A stretch of DNA of 64,000 bases from Parapristionchus giblindavisi. Lineage: Eukaryota; Nematoda; Chromadorea; Rhabditida; Diplogasteridae. The notes beneath the pieces were generated by a model. The model had not been told where the DNA came from and did not search any database. It saw only the letters and a program-made list of their open reading frames with translations. Positions 9,718-22,200 of this stretch are shown here, one piece after another; the stretch's first letter is position 1; every line of letters begins with the position of its first letter. The position numbers and the translations under genes are program-made. The stretch covers positions 946,001 to 1,010,000 of the forward strand of contig CALSFV010000205.1 in assembly GCA_943737045.1 (NCBI GenBank), written 5' to 3'.

Positions 9718-11428
9718 TGGTCCCGAAAGGACTAATCGGCATTGCGGAAACACGAACCACAATCACTGCTTTCTCGCCAAACCCTATAAAAATGAAAAGC
9801 GTGAAACTGTAACATAACGGCACCAGAAGAATGAGCTATCTCAATTTTCATGGGTAACACTGATGGAAAATTTTTCCGCAAACCGATGATTTTTGGTACC
9901 AGTAAACTTTCATGACACTGGCAAGCTTTCATGGTCCGGTAAACTTACATGGAATTGTTTAAGTTTAACAGAGCCATCTTTTTTTTATTTGAGGCGATGA
10001 AAAATGATTGAAAGATCATTGGACCAGTCGGTCTCTCCATAACAGGAACGCTTACCTTATTTTAGGCGTGAAACATGCTCTGACGTCATTGTGAAGCATT
10101 TTTGCGTCGATGTTCGTAGTGTCTTGGGTTCCAAATGTACAAAGGATACTGGCGAAGGTAACGGTAGTCATTCATTATTGATTGATGGTTAGGGTAATTA
10201 TTTTGCCGAAATGTGCTCGTTTCTTTATTTCAACTTGCGATCCACCCTACACCCTACCACCACCCTACGAGCATCGACGCCAGAATTCCCCACTATGGAA
10301 TTGGACATCGTGTCGAAGTCGAGAGCATTTTCCACGCCTTTACCATAATTATTGCTTGATATTTCTCTTACCCTCTTGATAAAGATTTCTTGCCCACAAC
10401 TATACAAAGCGAACACGCCTAGTACACGTCAGCATCTCTATACCGATAAATGAGTTATGATTAGCATTATTCTATCCCAATAGTCTCTGTAATGTCTCAA
10501 ACTGTCTATTCCCATGATTAGTTCATGTAAACATCCTTCCCCATGGGGGAGATAGGCAAGATATTTGAGAGACGTAAGACAACGAGAGAGTGAAATGATA
10601 GGAAGGGACAGTCGGGACAACATAAGGGAGTTCAATTGTGCCAAACTTCTACATCACTCTTATTCTTGTACCTATTAAAGCCTTCAATTGTTGCTCAGGA
10701 ACAGGTGAATCAAGATTTCTTGATCATAGAAGTGTTCCTCGTATAGGCCACCAGCAAGCCCAGACTAATCAGTAGCTTAGTGACAACCATTTCCCTCTCA
10801 ATGGTTCTATGTTAGATAAAGGACATTGTATCGTATTGTATGTAAAGTACTGTAACACAAAGTTAGAAATTATTGAATGTTTTACATTCATTCACAATAC
10901 AAAGCAGAAATACTCGTTAAAACGATAACAATGTCATTGATTACGCTCGAAACAGTCCTGTGACTGAGAAGGTGCCAATATAGAATAACGGATATGTACA
11001 TAGAAGCTTCGGATAGGGATGAAAATGATTGGTCACTGATCCTTTGAGGTCGTTGATTTGTTCGTCGAGGACATGGGGCTCTTCAGGCACGGAAGGAAGA
11101 AGATGACGGCAAGAAGGATGAGACAGATCATGTTTCCTGGAAAACTAGCGTTAGCAATGTGTCTTTTAAACGAAAATGCTTTTTTTAAAGCAAATTTAGT
11201 CTATTTATACTTATTTCATTCTTATCAAAGAAACACCAAGAGCTATTTTCACTCTCCGCACTGGAAACAAGGAGAGCGAAAGAGTGTGGTCAGAGTGGCG
11301 AGCTTATAATCATCTCGGGGTGTCATGGGGTGTGATGAAATAACAGTTTACAATCTTTAAAACGACTTACTCGAATGTAAATTTGGACAATGAAAGTGCG
11401 AATACGAGAGGATATTATTATTCAGGTC
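9718..11428 (-). CDS. Tentative upstream exons of the minus-strand gene
   Basis: Coding-like exons with fitting splice phases, in minus-strand order. 11371-11428 encodes DLNNNILSYSHFH. The next exon starts at 11136 with ATG at 11129-11131; its hydrophobic stretch MICLILLAVIFFLPCL looks like a signal peptide or signal anchor. 10056-10148 encodes ILCTFGTQDTTNIDAKML and ends with ACFTPKI. 9718-9783 is a further exon. The phase from 10056 to 9718 does not close unless an exon is missed; the alternative reading of 9718-9783 stops after about 17 codons. An even earlier exon near 11790-11828 (IPGYVTCMKDG) is possible. Whether this is one gene with the exons at 6051-7068 is unproven. Confidence 0.4.
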
Positions 11429-11909
11429 CTGAAGAAAACGGAAAGTAATCTATGCAACAATTCAACAAAATAGATTAAAGAACACAACTCACAGATAAGG
11501 GTAGTCCGCGTCTCTTGCCTTAACTTCTACGTGTCTAGACTAGTCTCACAGGATGTTATTAGATTAGATGAGGCTGACTTATGTTGTTTAACGTGCCTTT
11601 TGTCTCCACTAAATACAGGACAAAATAACATGATATCGCCGTATTCATGAATTCACTCAATCTTTTATCTGAACAACGGCATTGCATGAGATCCAGAATT
11701 GATATTCGACTTGATTAATAAACTTCTAATGACAGAAAAAATGTCAATATAACATACATAGATGAAATATAGATATTTGATAGTTCACTTACTTCCGTCT
11801 TTCATACACGTTACATACCCAGGAATGTCTAAATAATACAAAAATAACGTTATTATGCAGGATCAGAAACGAATGAGACAAAAAAAGAAAATAGTAGGTA
11901 CTTCGAATT

Positions 11910-12028
11910 AAAGGGGGTGACATCTTTTTCAACGGTCTCTTCAACGCTCTACACTCTCTCGTTGTTAGAGAACAGAGAAATAGTGTGCGTAATGATGAGA
12001 CTATTGAAAGATGTCACTCTCCCTTTAA
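11910..12028. mobile_element. MITE, 'TTAAAGGGGG' family, copy 2
   Basis: Close relative of 3575-3695, starting TTAAAGGGGGTGACATCTTT and ending AGATGTCACTCTCCCTTTAA. The ends are complementary for about 20 bp. Confidence 0.75.
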
Positions 12029-12099
12029 GTAGAAATCGTATGGAAACAATTTAAGAGACTCATAGATGCAAAGTGGCAGACTTATTTTTCGAATATGTA

Positions 12100-12795
12100 C
12101 ATGGGCTTATCGGACTTGACTATCCCTTTATCTTCCTCAATCAATTCCTGAGTTTCTTGTAGACTTCATTTATAGAAAACATCTGTATAAATCAATCCGC
12201 TTTTCTCACTTTATTTGGAATAGTGTAGTTCGATCTGGGAATAAGCAAACTAATAATATTATAAAATGTCTTCCTGTTAAAACGTACCGTAAATCCATCA
12301 CTTCATTATTTCTATTTTATGTCTTGCAAAAATCAACTTGTCGTGGCATTGTATTCATGCAAGCGCCATTGTTTATCAATTTATCTGCAATCACCTTTTT
12401 ACTAGAGATCACTCTCCTTCCCCTGCCTTCGAAGTTGCGGGCCCGCAACGATTTTACAGAGCATTGCGGGCCCGCATTGAGTGTGCGTTATTACCAACAC
12501 TGCTTTTTACCTTGTAAAGTACATATTGTACGAATTATGTGTATTCTTTAATTAATTTATCGACGCCATGATCAACAAGGCGAAACGAAAAATAATAATG
12601 AGATGAGATTAAAATTATGGGAATTATTGTCCAACAAAGGGAATTCAATTGTGCCACAATTGTCTTTTTTTATTGGCATACTATTAGCTAATTGGCGAAT
12701 CTCGCTATTTATTTGTTTATTTATTTATCGTACACCACAACTGTGTTTCATCAAATACAAAATGTTCGAGTGAAAAAAATTGTGCGAAATAATGT
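12100..12795. other. Decayed LINE-like and low-complexity sequence
   Basis: Plus-strand frames at 12130-12330 give fragments such as NKQTNNIIKCLPVKTYRKSI that resemble the very C-terminus of a LINE ORF, and TTATCGACGCCATGAT at 12558 recurs at 29964 after a similar fragment. Two TTGCGGGCCCGCA palindromes lie at 12435-12476. No gene is supported. Confidence 0.35.
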
Positions 12796-12796
12796 G

Positions 12797-15700
12797 GTGT
12801 TAATTTTATGGAAATAGCACTCAGGAAAAGCAAAAGGGTATTAATTTTGTCCTCTTGTAAATAGCCTTATAAAATAGCAAATATCTCCCTGACTAGTTAG
12901 AGACTTGAAACTTTGTTTTTTTGGTTAAAAACCGAAAAATAATATGAACCAAGCTCTCTAGCTCTATTAAGTACGGAGATATTTTCTTTTTACATGTATA
13001 AAACACTATCTGAGAGAATTCAACAACTCGGATATTTTTTGGTATCGATGAAAAATAGATTTTTCTGTTTTATGTATGATAATTACAGGCTCAATGAGTG
13101 AAGTTCACTGGCACTTGGAAATTCCTTCCAATTGAAAATTCGCTTCAGGAGGTGACCACACAACGATTTGGCGCCTTTTCGTAAAAGGTTTATTTTGAAT
13201 CCAATCGATGCGGGAGTGGACGCAATCGACTCCTTAGCTAATTCTAAGAAACTATTGTCAAGGGGAGTTTTTCGATCAACGGTCAACGAAGGCTGGAATT
13301 TTGAATTTTCGAAAAAAATATCACATTTAATTAATTTTCACTATCTTGCTACAACAACCCTACGTTTTTTTTATTTGCTTAATCGCTTCTAAATATCATA
13401 ACACAGCTTCAGTTTAAAAATCATATTTTTAAAAAAAATACGATTACGGTGAATAAATCATTTTTATTATGATGTCGTGAATTATGGTGTGGAACCTACA
13501 GTATCCCGAATCGATCAATTTAGAAATCTGGTAGTTTTAAACATATTTTACCGCTGTTCCTGACATGACTAAGGTATACGACTACTCCTCGTCTTCGGAG
13601 TGCACCTGCACGGTGCAGTACTGGCAAATATTCTACAATATTTTGGTTTTTCAACAATAACTTTCTTCGCAGTCAACTGATTCTCTTTATTTTTTAGTAT
13701 GTTTGCATAGATGATAATATGGTATAATGATCCAATTTTTATCGATATTGGAAACAACGAAATAGTGATCAATTTACGAAAATTGTCAATTTTCATCGAC
13801 ATCAGCACCTGGGCACGGGCGCACTCCGAAGACGAGGAGTAGTCGTATACCTTAGTCACGACAGGAACAGCGGTAAAATATGTTTAAAACTACCAGATTT
13901 CTAAATTGATCGATTCGGGATATTGTAGGTGCCACACCATAATTCACGACTTCATTATAAAAATGATTTATTCACCGTAATCGTATTTTTTAAAAAAATA
14001 TGATTTTTAAACTGAAGCTGTGTTATGATATTTAGAAGCGATTAAGCAAATAAAAAAACGTAGAAAGCACTATCTGAGAGAATTCAATAACTGGAATATT
14101 TTTTGGTATCGATGAAAAATGAATTTTTCTGTTTTATGTATGATAATTACAGGCTCCATGAGTGAAGTACACTGGTACTTGGAAATTGCTTCCAATTGAA
14201 AATTCGCTTTAGGGGGTGACCACACAACGATTTGGCGCCTTCTCCTAAAAAGTTTATTTGGAATCCAATCGATGCGGGATTGGGCTCAATCGAATCCTTA
14301 GCTAATTCTAAGAAACTATTGTCTAGGTGAATTTTTTGATCAACGGACAACGAAGGCTGGAATCGGGAATTTTCGAAAAAAAAATCACATTTAATTAATT
14401 TTCACTATTTCACTATAACAAGCCTACAACTTTTTATTTGCTCAATCGCTTCTAAATATCATAACACATCTTCAGTTTGAAAATCATAATTTTTTAAAAA
14501 TATGAATAATGCGAACAAATCGTTTTTATAACGAAAATCGTAATTATGGTGTGCACCTACAGTAATCCCTAATCGGTCAATTTGGAAATTTGATAGTTTT
14601 AAACATATTTTACCGCTGTTCTTGACGTGACTAAGGTATACGACTTCTCCTCGTCTTCGGAGTGCACCCGTGCCCAGGTGCTGATGTTGATGAAAATTGA
14701 CATTTTTCGTAAATTGATCACTATTTCGTTGTTTGTGATCCAATATCGATAAAAATTGGATCATTATTCCATTTTACCATCTATACAAACATACTAAAAA
14801 ATAAAGAGAAACGGTTGACTGCGAAGAAAGGTATTGCTGAAAAACCAAAATATCATAGAATATTGGCCAGCACTTTACCGTGCAGGTGCGCTCCGGAGTA
14901 GTCGTATACCTCAGTCATGTCAAGAACAGCGGTGAAATATGTTTAAAACTATCAAATTTCCAAATTGAGCGATTAGGGATTACTGTAGGTGCACACCATA
15001 ATTACGATTTTCGTTATAAAAACGATTTGTTCGCATTATTCATATTTTTAAAAAATTATGATTTTCAAACTGAAGATGTGTTATGATATTTAGAAGCGAT
15101 TGAGCAAATAAAAAGTTGTAGGCTTGTTATAGTGAAATAGTGAAAATTAATTAAATGTGAAATTTTTTTCGAAAATTCAAAATTCCAGCCTTCGTTGTCC
15201 GTTGATCAGAAAACTCACCTAGACAATAGTTTCTTAGAATTAGCTAAGGATTCGATTGAGCCCACTCCCGCATCGATTGGATTACAAATAAACTTTTTAG
15301 GAAAAGGCGCCAAATCGTTGTGTGGTCACCCCTTGAAGCGAATTTTCAATTGGAAGCAATTTCCAAGTACCAGTGTACTTCACTCATGGAGCCTGTAATT
15401 ATCATACATAAAACAGAAAAAATCATTTTTCATCGATACCGCACCTATGTGGATTTTCTCAGATAGCGTGATGTAGGGTTGTTGTAGCAAAATAGTGAAA
15501 ATTAATTAAATGTGAAATTTTTTTCGAAAATTCAATATTCCAGCCTTCGTTGACCGTTGATCGAAAAACTCCCCTTGACAATAGTTTCTTAGAATTAGCT
15601 AAGGAGTCGATTGCGTCCACTCCCGCATCGATTGGATTCAAAATAAACCTTTTAGGAAAAGGCGCCAAATCGTTGTGTGGTCACCTCCTGAAGCGAATGT

Positions 15701-16064
15701 TCAATTGGAAGGAATTTCCAAGTGCCAGTGAACTTCACTCATTGAGCCTGTAATTATCATACATAAAACAGAAAAATCCATTTTTCGTCGATACCGCACA
15801 AATGTCGATTTTCTAACAATAAGATAGCGTGTTGTATGTCCGAGATTTTCCGGAAAATCGTGTAAAAACAAATATCTCCGTTCTTAGTAGAGATAGAGAC
15901 TTGAAACTTCGTTTATAGTTTTTTTCATGGTTTTTTAACCAAAAAAGTTTCACGTGTCTAACTAGTCAGGGAACCGAGATATTTGCTTTTTACAATGCTA
16001 TTTACAAGAGGACAAAATGACACCCTTTTGCTTTTTCCGAGTGCTATTTCCGGAAAATTAACAC
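12797..16064. mobile_element. Composite fold-back transposon
   Basis: A 3.27-kb palindromic block. The outer arms (about 12797-13392 and 15477-16064) are inverted copies, starting GTGTTAATTTTATGGAAATA and ending with the reverse complement of a close variant. Inside, 13393-13620 pairs with 13811-14053. A second complete fold-back of the same kind (14064-15472) is inserted at the inner edge of the right arm. The four small ORFs of about 67 codons (two on each strand) are copies of one arm segment and are not convincing genes. No transposase domain was seen, so the element is non-autonomous. Confidence 0.85.
14064..15472. mobile_element. Nested fold-back element with GTAG duplication
   Basis: This 1.41-kb copy starts AAAGCACTATCTGAGAGAAT and ends TTTTCTCAGATAGCGTGAT. 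It is bordered by GTAG on both sides (14060-14063 and 15473-15476). Removing it, with one GTAG, restores the ACGTAGGGTTG sequence seen in the intact opposite arm at about 13355-13365. It is therefore a later insertion of a relative into the older element. Confidence 0.8.
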
Positions 16065-16399
16065 GGCATGACACATGATCAAAAATTATCGTAGGTGATT
16101 GGGATGGGGATGGGGGAAGGTGAGAGACTATCAGTGGTCAGTGGTGTCCGCCGTCAATCCTCGAAGAGTTCCCAATATTAATTACTCTAGTTTCGCATGT
16201 ACAACAGAAATAACCTTTTTCTTACAAGTTCGACCGAAATGTTTACAATTGTTAAACCGAAACCCAAATGTTTGTTAGACCGAAATGCTTAGACCGAAAT
16301 GTTTGCAAGACCGAAATGCTTTCCCAACACCTATTGTACAAGAGTGTTCACTCTTTTTATATAAGGCATAAGGCGCGGTATCTCTCCTTTTTAATGGTA

Positions 16400-16870
16400 G
16401 AAGATTGACCGTCAACAATTTACTCTATTTTTCCCAATTCTTTTCATCTCAGATCAGTATCTCTCTCCTCTCTCTTTCTCTCTCACTCTCTCATCTTTTT
16501 CGTCTCCATCTCTCTCTCCCCTCTGTCTCTCCTCTCTCACTCTCTCATTCTCTCTCTCTCCTCTATCTCTCTCTCTTGTCTCTCCTCCACTCTATCCCTT
16601 CCCCCTCCATCTTTCTCATTCTCCACCTCTATCCCTTCCGAGAGATCTTCTCACTCTGAAAGGAATGCGACCTTGAAGTCGCCAAGGCAGACCATCTCAG
16701 ATGTGGAGGGCAGAGACAGTTAGAGTAGGTCTGAGAGTGAGAGAAAGTGAGAGAGTTAGAGAGTGAGAGAAGACAAAAGACTGAGAGAAAGTGAGAGGAT
16801 CCAGAGAGAAATCGAGAGGCGAGAGAGCGGAGACTGTAGAAGAGACCGACTAGAGATGCAGAGATGGAGA
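16400..16870. repeat. Pyrimidine-rich then purine-rich tract
   Basis: 16440-16640 is almost pure C/T on the plus strand (CTCTCTC-type). 16720-16870 is almost pure A/G (GAGAGAGTGAGAG-type). The two halves are roughly complementary and could form a long imperfect hairpin. The 84-codon ORF over the first part is low-complexity noise. Confidence 0.7.
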
Positions 16871-17028
16871 AACAATTAAATAAGGATGAAAGAAGAGACG
16901 GTGAAAACAGTTGGCCGCTCCCTCTTTTCTTCTCCCCCTCCCTGACTCTACCTCTACTTCTACCCTACACTTTCCTAATTCGTGGTGTGTTGCACAGTGC
17001 GAGAATGCAGGGCGAACTAGGAGGTGGA

Positions 17029-17491
17029 GGGGAGAGGGAGAGGGAGAGGGAGAGGGAGAGGGAGAGGGAGAGGGAGAGGGAGAGGGAGAGGGAGAGGGAG
17101 AGGGAGAGGGAGAGGGAGAGGGAGAGGGAGAGGGAGAGGGAGAGGGAGAGGGAGAGGGAGAGGGAGAGGGAGAGGGAGAGGGAGAGGGAGAGGGAGAGGG
17201 AGAGGGAGAGGGAGAGGGAGAGGGAGAGGGAGAGGGAGAGGGAGAGGGAGAGGGAGAGGGAGAGGGAGAGGGAGAGGGAGAGGGAGAGGGAGAGGGAGAG
17301 GGAGAGGGAGAGGGAGAGGGAGAGGGAGAGGGAGAGGGAGAGGGAGAGGGAGAGGGAGAGGGAGAGGGAGAGGGAGAGGGAGAGGGAGAGGGAGAGGGAG
17401 AGGGAGAGGGAGAGGGAGAGGGAGAGGGAGAGGGAGAGGGAGAGGGAGAGGGAGAGGGAGAGGGAGAGGGAGAGGGAGAGGGAGAGGGAGA
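17029..17491. repeat. (GGGAGA)n hexanucleotide array
   Basis: About 77 uninterrupted GGGAGA units, followed to about 17620 by a diverged AGGGAGAGAAAAGGGAGAG tail. Three overlapping ORFs (poly Arg-Glu, Gly-Glu and Gly-Arg) cover it because the 6-bp unit has no stop codon in these frames. They lack any coding signature outside the repeat. It lies about 800 bp upstream of the four-helix membrane protein gene. Confidence 0.9.
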
Positions 17492-17629
17492 GAAAAGGGA
17501 GAGGTAGAGAATAGGGAGAGGGAGAAGGAGAGGGAGAGAAAAGGGAGAGAAAAGGGAGAGGGAAAGGGAGAGGGAGAGGGAGAAAAAGGAGAGGGAGAGA
17601 AAAGGGAGAGGGAGAGAGAGTGAAACAGG

Positions 17630-18285
17630 TACCCGCCCTATTCCATCATCTTCTTCTTCTACTTTCTCTCTAAATGATTATCGTGCGTTGATATCTTGTT
17701 TGTGTGTGTGACATTCTTCCCTCGTTCTATCACCAATGATCGTTGTTTACTGAAATGTTTTATTGATTGATTGAATTATTGATTGATTTATTGAAAAATA
17801 CCGTAACGTTTTGACTCGACAATTGAAAGTATCTATTGATAATTTGTTTTGATTAGAGCTCGATTATCGCTGAAACATCTTGCGCAATAAACAATACAAG
17901 CTATTTTTCACTTAAAAATAAACATTTTTAAAATTTACTCTACTGATGCTATGTTTGGCACCTCTGGGTGCGCACCCTTTCTATCTCTGCAACGTTCCGC
18001 TCATGTCAGTATTCCACAAAATTCCCTTTATCTTTATCTTTGATCACTGTCTGATCTGCCATTCTTCTCACATTACTTCGTTGATGATAACGTAACTCTA
18101 CTTTGATCTACATATCGTTTTGCATTGACAATTGATTCTTTTTCCCTATTGATCTAGCATATTCTATCGTTTATTGATTGATTATTGATTAATGGTTGAT
18201 TGATTTGCCATATTTCGACGTTTATTGATTGATTATGGAGTAGTGATTGATCGATTATTGACTGATTTATCTACCTCAATATTCT
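17630..18285. other. Upstream region of the four-helix gene
   Basis: AT-rich sequence with many TTGATTGATTGA repeats (17760-17800 and 18165-18265). No exon is visible. It presumably contains the promoter of the gene starting at 18292, but I recognise no specific element. Confidence 0.4.
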
Positions 18286-18287
18286 AG
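18286..18287 (+). promoter_or_regulatory. Possible trans-splice acceptor
   Basis: AG within TCAATATTCTAG, four bases before the ATG at 18292. A short pyrimidine/AT-rich acceptor directly before a start codon fits nematode spliced-leader addition. It is an inference from position and sequence only. Confidence 0.4.
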
Positions 18288-18291
18288 ACAT

Positions 18292-19217
18292 ATGGCCAAA
18301 GTGGAAGTACAGATACGGAGATGTTGCTGCTGTGGCCTCTCACTGGGATCAGTAGCCATAGCCCTCTACTGCATAGTAAGTTCATTTGGGGACTGTTTAT
18401 GGAATTGTAATCTTTGTGCCAACGCAATAAATATCTTTTATTCTATGAATGGCGCTAACTGTATTCTGCAAAGACATGCGCAAGTATACATTATTGATTT
18501 TCCACATGGCCTATCAATTTCCCCCATTTAAATTTCATATTTTGCTTCCATGTTTACTAACCCACATACATTTTTCAAACAAAATAATTAATGCAATAGG
18601 TTAAAGTTTAAAAAAAATCTTAGCAAAGCTCATAATTCCAAATTATTTACATAATGCCCTAGCGATCTGCCCTTGGAGTCTACCTCCGCCTCTCTATGCC
18701 CTTGTCTGCCTTGACTGCCATGTCTGTCACGGTTCGCGAGTAGAGCATAATAGAGAAAAGCGACGGGAGTTGGGAAGGGAAGGGAGGGGGGGGGGTAGAT
18801 CGGTGGGATATTTTTGCGCCTCGATAAACATAACGGAGATTGTGTATGTCATAATAATTGTTATCTCCGTAGTTATTGACGAATAAGTATTTTATTAGAA
18901 CGAAATTTAGGAAGGAATACTTAAATACTTACAATAGTTTGATAGTTTGATAGTTTGATTTAATAAATAAATAGATAAATAAATAAATAGCTTTGTGGGA
19001 ATCAAGTTCGGACATCGGAAATTAGTTGAATATTGAAAATCTTTATATTGGTCTGATTTCCCAATAGCAAAGTCATAGGAACTCATACAGGGCGTAAACC
19101 ACCATTGGACCTTTTGTTCAGTGCTTTTCTCTTCGTTCTTTTCTCTTGTTTCTCCTTCTCCTATGAGGGACAAAAACTGCCAATAAGCGATACCATTCAT
19201 TTCGTTGTTCGTTCCTG

Positions 19218-19271
<54 letters not shown>

Positions 19272-22200
19272 TCTCCCATCTCTCTTTCTCTCTCTTCATC
19301 TTCTCTCTCCCTCTCCCTCCACTCTCCTACCTGTCGATTGAACATCTAGCAGTTCTTTCCACACAATCGATCATTAATCTTTGTTATTTATGGGAATGCA
19401 TAGTGTCGTTCATACTTAAACTGAATGATGACATAGATGAATCAATCACTTTGTTGTTTCTACTGTGAGATGCTAACATGTAAGTAGGCTCACCGAACTG
19501 GACCTACTATGAGTCAGCGTATGAGTCACGGCGATCTGATTGAGCAATTAGGAAACGTCGCTCATCTTGTAACTCATGAACGACAACTTTTCTGAAGATG
19601 GTGCTTTGGCCATAGCTAGATATTCAATAGATCTAGGGAATTGTAGCACTAATTTTTGGAATTTAGCAGATTTCCCGAGATATGCGAAAAAGAAATTTCG
19701 CTAATAAGCCGATCAGATCGTTGTGTGAGTATGACTGAGAGCTAGCGTGGGTGTGACAACAATGACATTAGAAATTTATTGATTTCGGATATTTACGTGG
19801 TTAGAAATCAGAGAAATATATGAAGATTCAGCTGAGAAGATCTCATAAGGAATTCAGATGTTCTTTGAAAAGTGAAGTGTATCGAGCTCTACATATTTCA
19901 TACTTCTGCCTGTCTCTATGTCTGTATATTGCTACAAAAAGGCTTATGTATGTTTCTCGACCATTTATTTTCTTCCACCTTCGATATAAATCAAGCATGA
20001 CCACGGGAGATGAATAAGAAGATCAAACTAGATCCAATAACTTCCCCACGATGTGGCCACGAGGTGGAAGTTAAAGCGAGTGCTTATTCTTAGCTTGATC
20101 TACACTCACAGTAAAAAAAACCCTAGCTCATGTACCCCTGTGCATCAAACACTAAACGGTTAGGGTTTAAAATCCTTGTATTTAAGGGTCCCAACGGTAG
20201 GACTTTAAAACCCTGAAATTCCATGGCTTGACGCCCTTACCGCTTATTGTTAGTGTTTGGTGGATAGGAGTATATGAGCCAGGGTTTTTCTGTCAGTGTT
20301 CATATATTCAAAAGCAACAATACTTTTGGTACCAAACCCTCCCCGTCTTACCGGTAATCATACCAGTTCGAGGTCACGCGGCGTTGCTTATTCTTATTGT
20401 TGCCTCGGGGCCCACAAATCGTCTCTTTCCCCTTATGAATAGGAGGGTTTAGACCGATTTCATATTAGAGAAAGGGAGCTTTAAATGGGTAGATGGGACC
20501 GATTTCATGGGACACTAAAAGCCCTATTATAATTTCATTCATCGATCGGGCTATTTCCTTTACCTGCGAGAGAGTCATTGGAGGTCTCATAATGCCTCAA
20601 ATTGACAATGAATTGTTTTCTGCTGACGAGAGAGAATTTTATAATGAAAAGACAGTGCGAAAAGATTTAGCTCTCACTTAAATTGTGCGGACATCTTGTG
20701 CTTTTTACGAAAAGAAAAGGAAACATAGAAATGTATCCTTGTTTTTTTATCTCTCACCTCTTTCTTTTCTTTTCTTGATTTGAAAGCCACATAGCAGCGA
20801 AAGGACTCGTGGAATAAGAGAGAGAATTCAAAGTTTGATCGCAATATTTCGATCCGGGAAAATTTGGTACATTGCCAAGTTTCGTTCCGTATAGTTGTTC
20901 CGAGATGTGGCCGATATCTTCACTTTCTCTTAATTAGACACTTCTCTCAGTGTGTCGGAACCGATGGGCAATTTGGGTCACGCCCTTTCCCCTGGCTCCC
21001 TTCTCTACCTATTTCTCTCCTTTTCTCTGCGCTCTCTCTACAACCCGCACTCTCTCGCCATTCTCTCTCAGTCATTTTCTCTGTGCTCTGTCTATATGGC
21101 ACATTCTCTCACACACCTTCCTTTTCTCTGATCCTCCCTGTGCATTGCTTCTGTTGAGTCACAATGCATTTAGTGAGAGTGTGAAATCATTTCATGAGAA
21201 AGTGAGGGAAATATAAAGAGAGAGATAAAAGTAGAATCGATTGTGACCGTTATTGCATTATTATTATTGTCATTGTATGAAACACAGCGGGACATCGGAG
21301 GAAGGGGAGAGAAATCGAAGTATTAGAATGAGGTGTCTAAATGTGTATGTGTAAGAATAGAGAACGGTAGAGTAAAATGAAGCGGGCACTGGCTGTTGTG
21401 AGAGAATAGTAGAAAAGAGCAAAGTTCAGTCTATTAATCTAGTTCAGTCTAGCCAATGGTCAATGGTATACATTTCACACATTTTTCATAATATGCTTTT
21501 ATGAGCATGCTTTGATTCAGAATATTCCTATACCAGAAGAGTTCTATCTTCTCTCATTCATTTTTTTTCGCCTTCGATATAAATCAAGCATGACCACGGG
21601 AGATGAATAAGAAGAACAAACTAGATCCTTTAACTTCCAATGATGTGGCCACGAGGTGGAAGTTAAAGCGAAAGCGAGTAGTCATTCTTAGTTTGATCTA
21701 CTACTGGTTCCTAAAACTATGAGAACAGTGAGAGTTAGAGGGGATTGAAACTAGAGTGGAGTTGTGTCTAATTTTTGATTCAAAAAAAGCGAAAAGAACA
21801 GAGAAAAATCTTTTTTCTGCAAACCCTTTCGCCTCTTGCCTACTACGCCTCTACTACATTGTATTCTGAATAGCAAATAATATAGTTAACTGTTCATGAA
21901 CATAACGATTGTTGGTCATTGAACGACCGAGAGAAAACATGTTAAAGCGCAAATTGTAAATAAATTTGATCCCCTGTCAAGTTTAGGGTAGTATGATGTG
22001 TCCTGCGGTATACGTTTAATCGATTTTTTTCGGAAATTTTATAAACAGTGTTGATTATATGGTGGTATAAATTTAAAAGACTATTTAAAATATTTAAACA
22101 AAATGAAAATATTTCCAGGTGCTATTCAGTTTGCTCGTGATCGCAGCGGCCATCGGAATCTCTGATACGAATGAGAACGGAGACGCCTCTCACTACAATA

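Noticed and set aside
13083..15753. Four similar 67-codon ORFs that could look like a gene family
   Set aside because: They are the four arm copies of one non-autonomous fold-back element, on both strands, without a known domain.
16864..17623. Three overlapping ORFs of about 200 codons (Arg-Glu, Gly-Glu and Gly-Arg repeats)
   Set aside because: They are translations of a pure GGGAGA array that lacks stops in three frames; no coding signal lies outside the repeat.
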